A stretch of 64,000 nt of DNA from Bacteroidales bacterium UBA6117. Lineage in GTDB: Bacteria; Bacteroidota; Bacteroidia; Bacteroidales; VadinHA17. The DNA is taken from assembly GCA_002428385.1 (NCBI GenBank), contig DIWB01000016.1, forward strand, positions 30,741 to 94,740, given 5' to 3'. The first letter of the stretch is position 1. Each line of letters begins with the position of its first letter. The notes beneath the pieces are model-generated. The model did not search any database. It was not told where the DNA came from and was given only the letters and a program-made list of their open reading frames with translations. The translations under genes were made by a program, and so were the position numbers. Shown in pieces: positions 18,010-26,415 of the stretch.

Positions 18010-18039
18010 TTCAAACTCCTTTTATTTTATTTACTTTAT

Positions 18040-19353
18040 TTAGTTTCTGCTTGCTTTCCTGTAAATTACATTTTCCTTTTCAAATTTAGGCGCAGGTGAG
18101 AACTCAATTTTGCCATTGATGACTTTCGCCATAAAAATAGGTCTGATATTGTTATAGGTCGCATCAAAAATGACCTCACCTGTAACTCCCTTCCAGTCCT
18201 TAAATGTTTTATAATCGGTAAGAACATCGAGGATAAGCGCCCGGTTAAGTCCTGCCTTATTGATGGCTAATATTATCATGTTTATTGCGTCGTAAGCGTG
18301 AGCCGAAAATGCGTCGGACTCCATTGAAAACCTTTTCCTGTAGTCTGCCTGGAATTTTTTAAGTTTCGGATCATTGGCAGTTGGATTGTACTGGCATGTC
18401 ATAACCACGCCTTCTGCATATTTTCCTGCTGCCTCAAGGAATTCAGGATTTACCATCCTGTCTGAACCACAGATTGGTACATTCATCCCGAGCTCCCTTA
18501 TCTGTTTTACGATAAGGCCCGACTCTCTGGCATTTCCCCAGATAAGAATAGCATCAGGTGATGTCCTCTTGATACGTTCCAGCTGGGAAGTGAAATCTGT
18601 CTCCGTATCGTTAAAGCGCTCCTCAATGACCGGAGGAAATCCGAGGCGGGTAGCAGAACGGTTAAAGTGAAGCACTCCGACTCTTCCGTACCTGTTGTTG
18701 GCTCTCATCATGGCTATGCGCTTGTAACCCTTTTCAACCGTCATGTATTTCACCAGGGAATAGCTGCTTTGCCGGTCGTCGGGGATGTTTCTCAGGACCC
18801 ATGGAATATTTGTTTCGGTAAAAGTCGGATCAGGGTTTGCGGGATTGATGTTCGGTATCTCAAGCTTAAGAGCTGCCCTTATCGCAACATGGGAGTTTGT
18901 GTCGTCAATAGTACCGATCCATGCCCACACTCCTTCATCATCCATCTTTACCAGTTCATTGGCAGCTGCTCCCCACAGACCCACATCATTGTGTATCATA
19001 AGCTTGAAGGGCATTCCCTTGTAACCGCCTCTTTTGTTGGCTTCTTCAATGGCAAGTATTGCCCCCTGCATCATCTGTTCTCCAAGAGGACGGATAATTG
19101 AACCTTCAAGGGGCCCGAGAAAACCAATCCTTACTTCGGTGAGATCAACAGGCTCTTTCTTTTCACGCCCGGCTCCAAGGAATGGTGTCGGTTCTATAAA
19201 ATGGTACTTGTAGGCTTTCTGATATTTATCATAAGCCATAAGACTGTCAGGTATATTGCCATAGTTCCCCGGAACGCTCTGCGCGGAGGACAGTTGGCCT
19301 GTAAGCAAAAATACAAGGCCGGAGATGATAACAACAAGAAAAAACCTTTTCAT
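18040..19353 (-). CDS. Periplasmic binding protein, Leu/Ile/Val-binding type (longer copy)
   Basis: The product is 437 aa with signal peptide MKRFFLVVIISGLVFLLTGQLSSAQ. A linker of about 45 residues (LMAYDKYQKAYKYHFIEPTPF) precedes the binding fold: VRIGFLGPLEGS, GEQMMQGAILAIEEANKRGGYKGMPFKLMIHND, DEGVWAWIGTIDDTNSHVAIRAALKLEIPNINPANPDPTFTE, NNRYGRVGVLHFNRSATRLG, and SDAFSAHAYDAINMIILAINKAG. The type is that of branched-chain amino-acid or aromatic-compound binding proteins. As with its paralogue at 15977-17125, no ABC permease or ATPase gene accompanies it. It lies 10 nt downstream of the Rid gene and 30 nt upstream of the DAHP synthase gene. Confidence 0.87.
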   Translation of the reverse strand: MKRFFLVVIISGLVFLLTGQLSSAQSVPGNYGNIPDSLMAYDKYQKAYKYHFIEPTPFLGAGREKKEPVDLTEVRIGFLGPLEGSIIRPLGEQMMQGAILAIEEANKRGGYKGMPFKLMIHNDVGLWGAAANELVKMDDEGVWAWIGTIDDTNSHVAIRAALKLEIPNINPANPDPTFTETNIPWVLRNIPDDRQSSYSLVKYMTVEKGYKRIAMMRANNRYGRVGVLHFNRSATRLGFPPVIEERFNDTETDFTSQLERIKRTSPDAILIWGNARESGLIVKQIRELGMNVPICGSDRMVNPEFLEAAGKYAEGVVMTCQYNPTANDPKLKKFQADYRKRFSMESDAFSAHAYDAINMIILAINKAGLNRALILDVLTDYKTFKDWKGVTGEVIFDATYNNIRPIFMAKVINGKIEFSPAPKFEKENVIYRKASRN

Positions 19354-19363
19354 ATTGTATTTT

Positions 19364-19942
19364 TTATTTTTCTATTTTACAAACAGCGTATGCCTCTATT
19401 TCAATGAGAAGCGTTTCCCAGCAAAGCCTTACCTGAATACCGGTGCTTGCCGGCAGTGGGTCAAGTTTCATCCAGTTGAAGAATGATGTTCTGATCCTGT
19501 TGAATTCCTCGTAGTCTCTTTCAATATCCCTGAGGTAGTTTGTCGTCCTGACTACGTCGTGCCAGGTCATATCTTCTGCTGCAAGAAGATTTGTTATATT
19601 CCTGTAAGTTCTCCATGTCTGTGCCCTGAAATCCCCGATGTGTTCTGTTTTTCCTTCTTCATTGACGCTGGCGGTTCCTGAGATGAGAAGGATTTTGTAT
19701 CCTCCGAATTCAAGACGCAGGGCACGTGTAAAAGAAGAGGGCCTGCTATAATCGTAAGCTTCGTTTATTACCCGGGGAGCATGAACAGAATGTTTTTCAA
19801 TCGGGGGACGCCCTGCATGTACAGCGGGATATTTGTAATCTGTGATAAGTTTGTTCTCAGAGAGGATTCCCAGTTTTGTCATTTCGATAAGTTCACCCTC
19901 TGAAAGTTTTGAAAGATCAACGAGTAGTTTGCTTTTGTCCAT
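19364..19942 (-). CDS. Rid (YjgF/YER057c/UK114) family protein with N-terminal extension
   Basis: This 192-aa cytoplasmic protein has an extension of about 60 residues, then a Rid domain: FTRALRLEFGGYKILLISGTASVNEEGKTEHIGDF, QTWRTYRNITNLLAAEDMTWHDVVRTTNYLRDIERDYEEFN, and PASTGIQVRLCWETLLIEIEAYAVC. Rid proteins of the RidA group hydrolyse reactive enamine/imine intermediates; other members lack that activity, and the chorismatases (FkbO/Hyg5) carry a related fold. The RDIERDYEEFNRIR segment resembles the chorismatase-like branch, which would fit the DAHP synthase two genes away, but the chorismatase catalytic half was not recognised. A tandem 38-bp hairpin repeat lies just upstream. Confidence 0.82.
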   Translation of the reverse strand: MDKSKLLVDLSKLSEGELIEMTKLGILSENKLITDYKYPAVHAGRPPIEKHSVHAPRVINEAYDYSRPSSFTRALRLEFGGYKILLISGTASVNEEGKTEHIGDFRAQTWRTYRNITNLLAAEDMTWHDVVRTTNYLRDIERDYEEFNRIRTSFFNWMKLDPLPASTGIQVRLCWETLLIEIEAYAVCKIEK

Positions 19943-19944
19943 TT

Positions 19945-20020
19945 CAGATATTTTATGTTTGAAAAATAATTTTCAAAGGATACAGATATTTTATGTTTGA
20001 AAAATAATTTTCAAAGGATA
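19945..20020. repeat. Perfect 38-bp tandem duplication, each copy an 8-bp hairpin
   Basis: The unit at 19945-19982 is repeated without change at 19983-20020. Each copy contains the perfect inverted repeat TTTGAAAA-ATAA-TTTTCAAA. It fills most of the 85-nt gap between the propeller gene and the Rid gene, the only sizeable gap inside the cluster. It could be an operator, an mRNA processing or stability site, or a slippage product. Confidence 0.85.
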
Positions 20021-20027
20021 TAAGTCT

Positions 20028-21239
20028 TTAATTAATCCGTTCTCCGCGGGATACCCCTGAGGAAGTTGCAACCCATAATACATCGTCTTCTGCATCTACA
20101 CCAATAACATAATTATGAGATATGGAAGGGGTAAGGGGTATTTCCTTTACCACCCTGGCACCTCTGTAGACGAGAGCTTTGCCATCAGGTTTTTCATCAT
20201 TTTTCTTATAGGTGATCCAGGTCTTTCCGTTAAAGCTGCTTAGTCCCTTGTCGCTGCAAACGAAAACCACCGGTCCTTCGGCCCTCACGAAGTTTATAAA
20301 ATTACCTGCCAGTCCGCTGTCATGATCAAAATAACCATTCCAGTTTTTCCCGTCATAACGGCTCATTCCGAAATAGGTTGAGACCCATAGTATGCTGTCG
20401 CTGTATGCTGTTGCAGTTGTTATATCGTGAATAAGGCCATCATCGGGCAGAAGGTCTATTTCCATGAATCCGTCGGGGTCGACATAATCCCTGAATTGTT
20501 CTGTCTGCATGTTATATTCAATCACTCCTCCACCCCAGGCGGCTATCCATACTTTGCCGTCACCTGCCGTAAGAGCATAAGTCCATGGTTCATGCATCGG
20601 GGCATTCATTTCAGTAAATATCTTCCAGTCTTTCTTATTTGTATCGTAGACTCCCGCTCCGCCACCTGTTGCCACCCAGATGTCCTTGCCATAACAGAAC
20701 ACATTATATACAAGATCATTGGGCATTCCGCTGTTGAACTGTGTAAATGTTTCGAACTTGCCCCCTGACCAGCGATTGAGGCCGCCAAGTGTTGCCAGCC
20801 ATACATCGCCGGTAAGCGCACTTACATCTATCGAAACAACACCATTATGAGCCAGTCCGTCTTCAGTTGTATAAGTACGCCATTTCCCCTTTTCAAGAAC
20901 GGCCAGGCCATCGTGTGTCCCAACGAGTACCCGGTCTCCGTCTATTCTCACGGTATAGCATTTATCCGAAGGAAGTCCATCCTTCATTGTATACGACTTC
21001 CAATTGCCGTAGACCGGCATGGTGTCGGAATAACTGCTGATAATATCATCCCTTTCAGCCCTTTCGAACGATTCGAGGGTAGGATATTCAGACAGGTCTA
21101 TCCCGCCTGATTGACGGCTCTCGCCTGAAAGCGCTCTCTTTTCGCTTTTAAACAGGCGGGGAAGGCTTATTGCTGCTACAACTACAAGGATTAACAAGGA
21201 TAAGAGGACAATATACCTGGTTTTGGAGTTTTTTTTCAT
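20028..21239 (-). CDS. Membrane-anchored propeller protein with two-component-regulator-type (Reg_prop) repeats
   Basis: The chosen start at 21239 gives MKKNSKTRYIVLLSLLILVVVAAISL, an uncleaved signal anchor, so the rest (about 375 residues) is outside the cytoplasm. Repeats match the Reg_prop pattern of hybrid sensor ectodomains: SYTMKDGLPSDKCYTVRIDGDRVLVGTHDGLAVLEKGKW, TYTTEDGLAHNGVVSIDV, DVWLATLGGLNRWSGGKFETFTQFNSGMPNDLVYNV, WVSTYFGMSRYDGKNW, WVATSSGVSRG. Unlike hybrid sensors there is no kinase or other intracellular domain. It may be a structural or ligand-binding propeller of the cluster's exported part. It begins 19 nt after the tri-haem protein; the upstream in-frame extension to 21350 would overlap that gene and is rejected. 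Confidence 0.82.
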   Translation of the reverse strand: MKKNSKTRYIVLLSLLILVVVAAISLPRLFKSEKRALSGESRQSGGIDLSEYPTLESFERAERDDIISSYSDTMPVYGNWKSYTMKDGLPSDKCYTVRIDGDRVLVGTHDGLAVLEKGKWRTYTTEDGLAHNGVVSIDVSALTGDVWLATLGGLNRWSGGKFETFTQFNSGMPNDLVYNVFCYGKDIWVATGGGAGVYDTNKKDWKIFTEMNAPMHEPWTYALTAGDGKVWIAAWGGGVIEYNMQTEQFRDYVDPDGFMEIDLLPDDGLIHDITTATAYSDSILWVSTYFGMSRYDGKNWNGYFDHDSGLAGNFINFVRAEGPVVFVCSDKGLSSFNGKTWITYKKNDEKPDGKALVYRGARVVKEIPLTPSISHNYVIGVDAEDDVLWVATSSGVSRGERIN

Positions 21240-21258
21240 TTGTTGGATATTAACGGTT

Positions 21259-23298
21259 TCAACGAGGATTTGCTTTGGCACGGAGTATCTTTTCCTCATC
21301 CCTGTAAAACTCCGGATCGCCCAGGGATTTAAGGTATTCCATAAGTTCATTAAGTTCGATCTTGGTCAGATCATTTACCCTTCCGTGAGTATCTTTATGA
21401 GCGTATACGGTCCATATTTCTTCAAGTGAAAGGGCAAGACCGTGGTGAAGGTAGGGAGGTGATGCATAAATATTGTTGAGATGAGGGGTGTCGAAAAGCA
21501 TCGAATCATCACTGGCTATTAATGAACCCACATCCTCAAATTTTCTGTTTGTGAAGTAGGGAGGCGGATGGCATGTTATGCAACGTTGTTTCTCAGGGAT
21601 TTCGTTACCCATTTTGTCTATGGTCCTTTCATACAAAGCTTTACCCCTGAGCTGCATGGCATTGAGCTCGCCGGTGCGATTGTAAACAAGGTTGGGGGGG
21701 TATGGAATCCCGGTAACAATATAGGCAACCAGCGCATCCAGTTCTTCATAGCTGAAAGGCTCGTTCCTTGTAAGAACAGTCGAGAAACGCAAACCGTCCT
21801 GTTTGTAAATAGTGTGGTTCTTTCCATTCCACTTGTAAGGGGCTGTTTCGCTTATATCCCTGAGCGATTGTGTGTTGGCAAGGTTACGGCCCATGTCTTT
21901 TGAGGCCATGTTGTAAACAAGCCCGTCTTCGTGACCCTCGGGGTGACAGGTGAAACAGGTGTACTGGTTCTGGAATGTCCCCTTGGAGTTATTCAGCAGC
22001 CTCCGTCCTTTCCGGGCTACCGTAATCCGGCGGGGCCCCCCCAGATCAATGCTGCCTTCTGTTTCAAGACTTCCGGTATTTATCACCCCGATCCTGTCCT
22101 CAAGGTGTTCGGCAACGTAAAGTTTACTACCGTCGGGCGATACTGCCATACCTTTCGGGTTGGCTCCGGTGGGGATCCGCCTGATCACAAAATGGCAGCT
22201 TGTTCCCAGATGATTTGAATAGTATTCAAGCTCTTCGGTTGTGTGGCTGTTTATGAATGAACGGAGTGAGTCGAGATCGATCGCCGAGATCTGGTCGACG
22301 CCTGCATGAGATACGAATGCTCTTTTTCCATCGGGTGTAATGGCAATATCAAAAGGATCGGCATAATATGAATTGGGTTCATCAAGTAGAAGCTGAATTG
22401 TCCTTCCGTTCTCTTTCTGTTCAATAATGGTAATCCCGTTGGTCATAATAAAACCTCCTTCAACCTGAATGGATGGAATGAGGTTCTTGGGCCTTATCAT
22501 GGGTATCAGTGCAAGGTCGCCGGCAGGAGTGAACTCTATGTTCTCGAGCATGTAGACCGATTTGATATCCATGCGCCCGGCAATCCTTTTACCGGCTTCT
22601 TCAATTTCGGTAAGTTCACATTCCACAGGATCGCCATAAGGCGCGAGAAGTGCACGCCTGCTCGTTACGAACAGGCTGGTCTTTGCGGGATTCATTCCAA
22701 TACCTGAAGGATTATTGCCGGCTGAGAATCTTTTCCATTCTTTTCCGTTTTCCAGATTTATTAATGAAACGTCATTAGAGTAGGAGTTTACGACGTAAAG
22801 GTATTTTTCATCCGGGCTGAGGGCAAGGCCGGCAGGACCGTTGCCTGTTTTTATCTCACGGACAACACTGTATTTCTCCAGGTCGATTACCGATACAAAA
22901 TCTGACCACTGATTACTTACAAAGGCAAAATCACCATTCTTGTCACAGGTGACGCTGTGGGGCTTATCGCCCACCTTAATCTTTCGTGTCACTTTGCCTT
23001 TCCGGGTATCTGCAACAAGAAGTTCTCCCGATTCTTCAGCCACGATATACAATTCATCTCCTTTACCCGATATAGCCAGATTGTAGGGTGAATAATAGTC
23101 TGCATTAATCAGTTTTGGAATGAATCCTGTCTTCTGATTGTAAAGATGACAGGAGAAACAGTTAAGAGGATGGTCCTCGGTTGCCGTGATATAATTGACA
23201 TGCCCTCTTGCCCATCCGTGAAAAGGAGATAAAACTATCAGAATAAAAACAGCAATAATGCCTGCACTTATAAGCAGTTTCTTGTAAATCTTTTTCAT
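21259..23298 (-). CDS. Tri-haem c-type cytochrome with YVTN beta-propeller
   Basis: The start at 23298 gives 679 aa, one base after the upstream stop, and a signal anchor KLLISAGIIAVFILIVLSPF. Three CxxCH haem sites are visible: CFSCH (C47-H51), CFTCH (from about 448) and CITCH (from about 573). Between the first and second lies a YVTN/surface-layer-type propeller: SPYNLAISGKGDELYIVAEESGELLVAD, DKPHSVTCDKNGDFAFVSNQWSDFVSVIDL, GPAGLALSPDEKYLYVVNSYSNDVSLINL, DPFDIAITPDGKRAFVSHAGVDQISAIDL, NPKGMAVSPDGSKLYVAEHLEDRIGVI. The last 230 residues form a di-haem part (DTPHLNNIYASPPYLHHGLALSLEEIW) resembling MauG/cytochrome c peroxidase-like domains. This implies periplasmic electron transfer or oxidation of a cluster product. 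Confidence 0.88.
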   Translation of the reverse strand: MKKIYKKLLISAGIIAVFILIVLSPFHGWARGHVNYITATEDHPLNCFSCHLYNQKTGFIPKLINADYYSPYNLAISGKGDELYIVAEESGELLVADTRKGKVTRKIKVGDKPHSVTCDKNGDFAFVSNQWSDFVSVIDLEKYSVVREIKTGNGPAGLALSPDEKYLYVVNSYSNDVSLINLENGKEWKRFSAGNNPSGIGMNPAKTSLFVTSRRALLAPYGDPVECELTEIEEAGKRIAGRMDIKSVYMLENIEFTPAGDLALIPMIRPKNLIPSIQVEGGFIMTNGITIIEQKENGRTIQLLLDEPNSYYADPFDIAITPDGKRAFVSHAGVDQISAIDLDSLRSFINSHTTEELEYYSNHLGTSCHFVIRRIPTGANPKGMAVSPDGSKLYVAEHLEDRIGVINTGSLETEGSIDLGGPRRITVARKGRRLLNNSKGTFQNQYTCFTCHPEGHEDGLVYNMASKDMGRNLANTQSLRDISETAPYKWNGKNHTIYKQDGLRFSTVLTRNEPFSYEELDALVAYIVTGIPYPPNLVYNRTGELNAMQLRGKALYERTIDKMGNEIPEKQRCITCHPPPYFTNRKFEDVGSLIASDDSMLFDTPHLNNIYASPPYLHHGLALSLEEIWTVYAHKDTHGRVNDLTKIELNELMEYLKSLGDPEFYRDEEKILRAKANPR

Positions 23299-23299
23299 G

Positions 23300-24730
23300 T
23301 TATTCCAGTTCAACACTTTTCTCATCTATCCTTGTAATATGAACAGGGACAATTACAGGGCTTTTTTTCACAGCCATGGGTATTCGGTTCTCGGGTACAA
23401 GTTCGGGATCCTCGTGACAGCCCACGCAGCCGCGCCTCTCGTTGGGACGCAGCCAGAGCCATGAGGACGATTCATCAACTACCTGGCCTTTGTCGTCGAG
23501 ATTTCTGATCCTGAACGGTTTATCAGCAAGTACCTTGAGATAAAAAGACCCGTCTTCCTCAACATCCAGAACACCAAAAGTTGAATCGACTCCCAGCACC
23601 TCGATCCTGGAAGCTTTCGGACCTGTGGAGCTGTCAAGGGAAGACTGGAAGCCATGGATATTGATATCCTGGCACATTATAAGTCCTGTCTTTACCTCCG
23701 GATCGACTTCGCTCGGAAGGTTTTTTGGCCTCTGATATTCTTCTGCAGGAATCACCTCAACTATATTGTAATCCGGATCAGAATAAACCGGCTGACCGAG
23801 TGATTTGTGAGCGGGATCAAACTCAAAAAGTCCGTAGCGGTCTTTCGGGGAAGCACGGTGTGACACAAGGAGTTTTTCCGTTTCCAGGGGAAGGGCAAAA
23901 ATGAAATCCCCTTCCAGATCTGAGGTGAGGTTGATACGTGTGTAAAGTGGCCTGTTGTAACTTATTGAAATGATATCTTTTTTCCCTGAGCTGACATTAG
24001 CGGACTCGGCGAATACTATCTTCCCATCCTTTGTCTCACAGGCTCTGCTTACAACGTTGCTTCCTTTGGGTATCCTGTACATCATGTCGCCCTTTGTCCC
24101 GTCAGGCCTCATGACCATCATCATGGTTCTTCCCTTCTCTGGCAGGACATCTGTTGAGACAGAAAGGACCCTTCCGTCTTTTAAAACACAGTTTGCAAAA
24201 TATGATGCCGGGCTGAAGGTTATCTGCCGGAGTGAGGATCCATCGAACTTGCACATATAAACGCAATGAGCGTTTACAACGGTATCGTTAACAGTTCTTT
24301 TACTGAAGATTATTCTTCCTGCCGGCAGATAGGATGGGTCGGTGCAATCATCGTTGCTGCTGATAACCTTTCTGTATTTTCCGTTTTTTAAGTTCATCTC
24401 CCATATCTGCCAGGGCTCGCCTTCATTTTCAATGGCAGAAAAAAGCATCGAACGGCCATCGTATGAAATATGAGGGAAGGCTGCAGAATGGAAATCGCCC
24501 GTAAGCACTTTCGGTGAACCCGGTTTTCCCGGGACAATCTTGCTTATCCTTGCTCCGGATATGTATCGCCAGGACTCCCCGCTCAAATAATCCGGTGAAC
24601 CCAACTCACCTGGAGCTTCTGTAAGGATCAGCAGAGACGGCCCCGGTTCATTCCTTCCGCACGACAGGGTCATAAACAGAGCCATGCCAGCTGTCAATAT
24701 TTTTGAAATTATTCTGGTCAGTCTTATCAT
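23300..24730 (-). CDS. Haem lipoprotein with hydrazine-synthase-alpha-like domain
   Basis: The product is 476 aa. A lipoprotein-type signal ends at MTLSC (Cys24). The middle has PD40/TolB-like propeller strands (AAFPHISYDGRSMLFSAIENEGEPWQIWEMNLKNGKYRKV; CTDPSYLPAGRIIFSKRT; CKFDGSSLRQITFS). The C-terminal part has the pattern seen in hydrazine synthase alpha subunits and many proteins annotated as such in Bacteroidota and Planctomycetes: VEEDGSFYLKVLADKPFRIRNLDDKG, SSWLWLRPNERRGCVGCHEDPELVPENRIPMAV, with one CxxCH haem site at C435-H439. True hydrazine synthesis is not implied; the similarity concerns the fold and the haem loop. The gene is coupled to the tri-haem gene (1 nt) and lies 14 nt after the UnbV lipoprotein gene. 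Confidence 0.83.
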   Translation of the reverse strand: MIRLTRIISKILTAGMALFMTLSCGRNEPGPSLLILTEAPGELGSPDYLSGESWRYISGARISKIVPGKPGSPKVLTGDFHSAAFPHISYDGRSMLFSAIENEGEPWQIWEMNLKNGKYRKVISSNDDCTDPSYLPAGRIIFSKRTVNDTVVNAHCVYMCKFDGSSLRQITFSPASYFANCVLKDGRVLSVSTDVLPEKGRTMMMVMRPDGTKGDMMYRIPKGSNVVSRACETKDGKIVFAESANVSSGKKDIISISYNRPLYTRINLTSDLEGDFIFALPLETEKLLVSHRASPKDRYGLFEFDPAHKSLGQPVYSDPDYNIVEVIPAEEYQRPKNLPSEVDPEVKTGLIMCQDINIHGFQSSLDSSTGPKASRIEVLGVDSTFGVLDVEEDGSFYLKVLADKPFRIRNLDDKGQVVDESSSWLWLRPNERRGCVGCHEDPELVPENRIPMAVKKSPVIVPVHITRIDEKSVELE

Positions 24731-24744
24731 TTAAAAATACAGGA

Positions 24745-26415
24745 TCAGGGTTCTTTTATTTCAACTATCTGGTTTGAATCAAGGTTTTCAAGTATCTGGC
24801 TTTTTCCCGAAGGCCATATTATTTCTATTTTGTCGACTTTACCGCTCTGCGCAAGCCCGAAATGCATCCTGGGGTCATTCTGCGACAGATACCCGGTTGT
24901 GCTTTTTTTCTGGGCAGTCTGGGTTTTCCCTCCCGCGGTGACTTTCACCCTGGCGCCAATGCCATCCCTGTTGCTTGTGGTCCCGGTAAGTTTAAGGATC
25001 AGCCAGTTGTTATTGTTCCCCTTGTCGTTTCTCAGAAAGACAGCCTTGTCGTTAAGATTGATAATAAAGATGTCGAGGTCGCCGTCGTTGTCATAGTCGC
25101 CAATGCATGCACCGCGTCCGACAAGTTCCCTTTGGAAGTACTCGCCGAGTTCGAGGGAAACATCCCTGAAGGTGCCGTCACCTTCATTCTGAAAGAGCTG
25201 ATCTTCCTGTCCGTAAAGATGTTTGAGGGCTCCGTTTGTTTTAAAAATGTCGGCATCTCCATCATTGTCATAATCCATAAAAGATGATGACCAGCCAACG
25301 AACTGGGCTGCTGCCATTGAGATGTTGGACGCGATACCCTTATCAGAGAACACACCATTGCCTAAATTCTCGTAAAGCGAGCAATATGTATCATCCGATA
25401 CAAAAAGATCAAGCAGTCCGTCAAAGTTGTAGTCAGCGAAGTCGACCGACATGCTGACAGTGGCTTCTCCCGCCTGGCTGAAAGCAGTTCCCGACATGAC
25501 ACCCCTGTCCTCAAATCTCTTCCCCTCAACATTGTGCCACAGATAATTATGGGTGTGGTCGTTGGCAACATAGATGTCTACCCAACCGTCGGCATCATAA
25601 TCAGCTGAGCCTACACCCATGGCTCTTCCATCGATGTCGGCAATACCCATTGCGGCACTCACATTCTCAAAGGTTCCGTCGCCGTTGTTATGGTACAGAA
25701 AATCGGGCTCTGCATCGTATGCCATGGGGCCCGGAAATCCGTCGGGAGCATAATAGTAGTTATAGTCCGGATCAAACTTCAGGAAGTTTCCAACGTAAAG
25801 ATCCAGAAAACTGTCATTGTCATAATCAAACCATGTTGCTCCTATACTACATTCATTGTCTCCTGAAACATTTGCACGTTTGGTAATATCAGAAAATGTT
25901 CCGTTACCGTTATTCTTTAGAAGGACATTCGGTCCATAATTACTAAGGTACAGGTCGGGGTAACCGTCATTATTGAAATCGCCGCAAGCTACGCCCATAC
26001 TGTACCATGGTCCGCCGACACCTGCTTTTTTAGTCATGTCCTCATAAGTCCCGTTACCGAGGTTACGGTAAAGATGATTCCCGGGCAACTCGGAAGGTTT
26101 CTCACTTTTGCTTACACCTTCAAGCCAGGTACCGCTGCAGGCATATATATCAATATTTCCATCCCGGTCATAGTCGAGGAAAGCTGCGCCTCCTCCGTCT
26201 GACTGGATAATGTTGGAGAGGTCATCATCGCCTATGGAGTGAATAAAATTCAATCCGGCTTCCCTGCTTATCTCCTGAAAAAAATCATCACTGGCAGCCG
26301 GGACAGAGGTTTCAGACTGCTTTGCTGGCTTAGAGGCTGGTTTATTACCAAACCTGCAGCCTGCAAGGCATACTAGTACTATTAAGAGTACAGGATAAAT
26401 ACGATTGTTTTGCAT
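24745..26415 (-). CDS. FG-GAP/VCBS lipoprotein with ASPIC/UnbV domain, first gene of the 18-kb cluster
   Basis: The product is 556 aa. The lipobox CLAGC places Cys20 after MQNNRIYPVLLIVLV. Calcium-loop FG-GAP blades follow: DYDRDGNIDIYA, DFNNDGYPDLYL, DYDNDSFLDLYV, DYDADGWVDIYV, DYNFDGLLDLFV, DYDNDGDADIFK, DYDNDGDLDIFI. The ASPIC/UnbV module is LRNDKGNNNNWLILKLTGT, ARVKVTAGGKTQTAQKK, NDPRMHFGLAQSGKVDKIEIIWPSGKSQ. A lipid anchor suggests the outer membrane. It is similar in plan to 10704-12410 but about 10 residues shorter and lipidated. Transcription of the whole minus-strand cluster most likely begins upstream of it, in 26416-26700. Confidence 0.9.
   Translation of the reverse strand: MQNNRIYPVLLIVLVCLAGCRFGNKPASKPAKQSETSVPAASDDFFQEISREAGLNFIHSIGDDDLSNIIQSDGGGAAFLDYDRDGNIDIYACSGTWLEGVSKSEKPSELPGNHLYRNLGNGTYEDMTKKAGVGGPWYSMGVACGDFNNDGYPDLYLSNYGPNVLLKNNGNGTFSDITKRANVSGDNECSIGATWFDYDNDSFLDLYVGNFLKFDPDYNYYYAPDGFPGPMAYDAEPDFLYHNNGDGTFENVSAAMGIADIDGRAMGVGSADYDADGWVDIYVANDHTHNYLWHNVEGKRFEDRGVMSGTAFSQAGEATVSMSVDFADYNFDGLLDLFVSDDTYCSLYENLGNGVFSDKGIASNISMAAAQFVGWSSSFMDYDNDGDADIFKTNGALKHLYGQEDQLFQNEGDGTFRDVSLELGEYFQRELVGRGACIGDYDNDGDLDIFIINLNDKAVFLRNDKGNNNNWLILKLTGTTSNRDGIGARVKVTAGGKTQTAQKKSTTGYLSQNDPRMHFGLAQSGKVDKIEIIWPSGKSQILENLDSNQIVEIKEP

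Noticed and set aside
23300..24730. True hydrazine synthase
   Set aside because: Only the alpha-like domain is present; no beta/gamma subunit genes and no anammox context.
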